From contig JBAMDO010000112.1 of NCBI GenBank assembly GCA_037074765.1, positions 1 through 64,000 of the forward strand: a stretch of DNA of 64,000 nt. Direction: 5' to 3'. Positions 63,398 through 64,000 of this stretch are shown here, piece by piece (the stretch's first letter is position 1; the number at the start of each line of letters is the position of its first letter). The notes under the pieces were generated by a model. That model was not told where the DNA came from. It searched no databases and worked only from the letters and a program-made list of their open reading frames with translations. A program made the position numbers and the translations under genes. The stretch is from Mansonella perstans. Lineage: Eukaryota; Nematoda; Chromadorea; Rhabditida; Onchocercidae.

Positions 63398-64000
63398 AAT
63401 GTTAAGTACTGAAAATTACATGTATTTTCATGCATCAAATAACTTAAATTTCTTTCTAAACGAACAATTATAATTCATTAAAAGTAACATCCGCTACAAA
63501 TGTATGCATTCTCAACATTAAAAGCAAGAGATAGAAAATTAAAAGAAAAATTACAACTGATAAAACTATTTGAAATATCAATGATATCTCAGCATTCATA
63601 AATTATTGTTTAAACACACTAAAGTAATCTCATAAATTCTATTTGAGTACTATCATATTGCATGCAAAAATTTTCAAAGTTTAAACATCACAAAAATATT
63701 GCACTAAAAGAAGGACCAAAAAAAATCTTTCATAAATCCAAATTTCATTAAAATAATTTTTGAAGATAACAAAATATGCTAAATTAGGAAGGCTCATAAG
63801 TAAGCACGTAAGTATGAGTTTTTTTTTGTTGTTGAGATTTGATGGATTTATTGAAAGATTTCACGTATACCATATAAATTACATTTCTACTTTTATAGCT
63901 TTGATTTGTAACATCAAAAGAGTGTCAAAGCTAATAAGGTTACAATTCGTGTAAACTATACTAAATTCTAACAGATATCCTATTCACAAAAAAAAAAAAA
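63398..64000. other. 5' flank of H2A.Z
   Basis: The minus-strand acceptor ATTTTCAG (AG at 63410-63409) probably marks the trans-splice site of H2A.Z. The remainder to the window end is AT-rich promoter-side DNA ending in an A run. A 64-codon plus-strand frame (63760-63954) looks like chance. Confidence 0.5.

Noticed and set aside
1..64000. A multi-gene defence, secondary-metabolite or mobile-element system
   Set aside because: The genes present are conserved single-copy animal genes with separate known roles, and no cluster of functionally linked unknown genes was seen.

Overview
The window looks like nuclear DNA of a parasitic nematode, most likely a filarial or related clade III (spirurid) worm. 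The base composition is strongly AT-rich, with many long A/T runs. All seven recognisable genes are broken into short exons with nematode-type splice sites (TTTTCAG or TTTAG acceptors). Their protein matches are to animal families, including orthologues of C. elegans genes. Several start codons lie 1 to about 70 bases after an acceptor-like TTTCAG or TTGCAG, as expected where spliced-leader trans-splicing occurs. I saw no rRNA, tRNA, CRISPR array, intact transposon or bacterial (Wolbachia-like) gene. Species identity is an inference from these features.

Left part, + strand: a C2H2 zinc-finger protein with a C-terminal coiled coil (2565-9951, about 10 exons), then about 10 kb with no recognisable gene, then a Neuralized-type E3 ubiquitin ligase with two NHR domains and a RING finger (20017-26039, 12 exons, 675 codons). 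After a 5.3 kb gap comes an inversin-like ankyrin-repeat protein (32418-36401, 12 core exons, 696 codons), perhaps with three more 5' exons from 31374.

Right part, - strand: phosphomannomutase (37297-39610, 7 exons, 250 codons), CFP1/CXXC1, the PHD and CXXC subunit of the SET1/COMPASS H3K4 methyltransferase (40924-47819, about 17 exons), EFA6, a Sec7-PH Arf6 exchange factor (51603-55934, 12 exons, 711 codons), a 6.6 kb AT-rich gap, and histone H2A.Z (62546-63397, 3 exons, 136 codons). The inversin-like gene and the phosphomannomutase gene converge at about 36.4-37.3 kb. To my knowledge the neighbouring pair cfp-1 and phosphomannomutase is also adjacent in C. elegans (F52B11.1 and F52B11.2), so this is probably conserved microsynteny.

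The genes do not form one pathway. They are ordinary metazoan housekeeping and signalling genes: chromatin (CFP1, H2A.Z), membrane traffic and cytoskeleton (EFA6), Notch-ligand ubiquitination (Neuralized), moulting or ciliary-type scaffold (inversin family) and GDP-mannose synthesis (phosphomannomutase). The most useful specific observations are two introns that appear to use GC-AG splice sites, a CXXC domain that keeps its eight cysteines but lacks the KFGG loop region, an inversin relative that stops just after its ankyrin domain, three perfect hairpins, a GC-richer island in a gene-free stretch, and a few small repeats. I found no convincing new multi-gene system. Exon limits were placed by hand from splice motifs, reading phase and family homology. 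They fit together in phase for most genes, but no transcript data were available.
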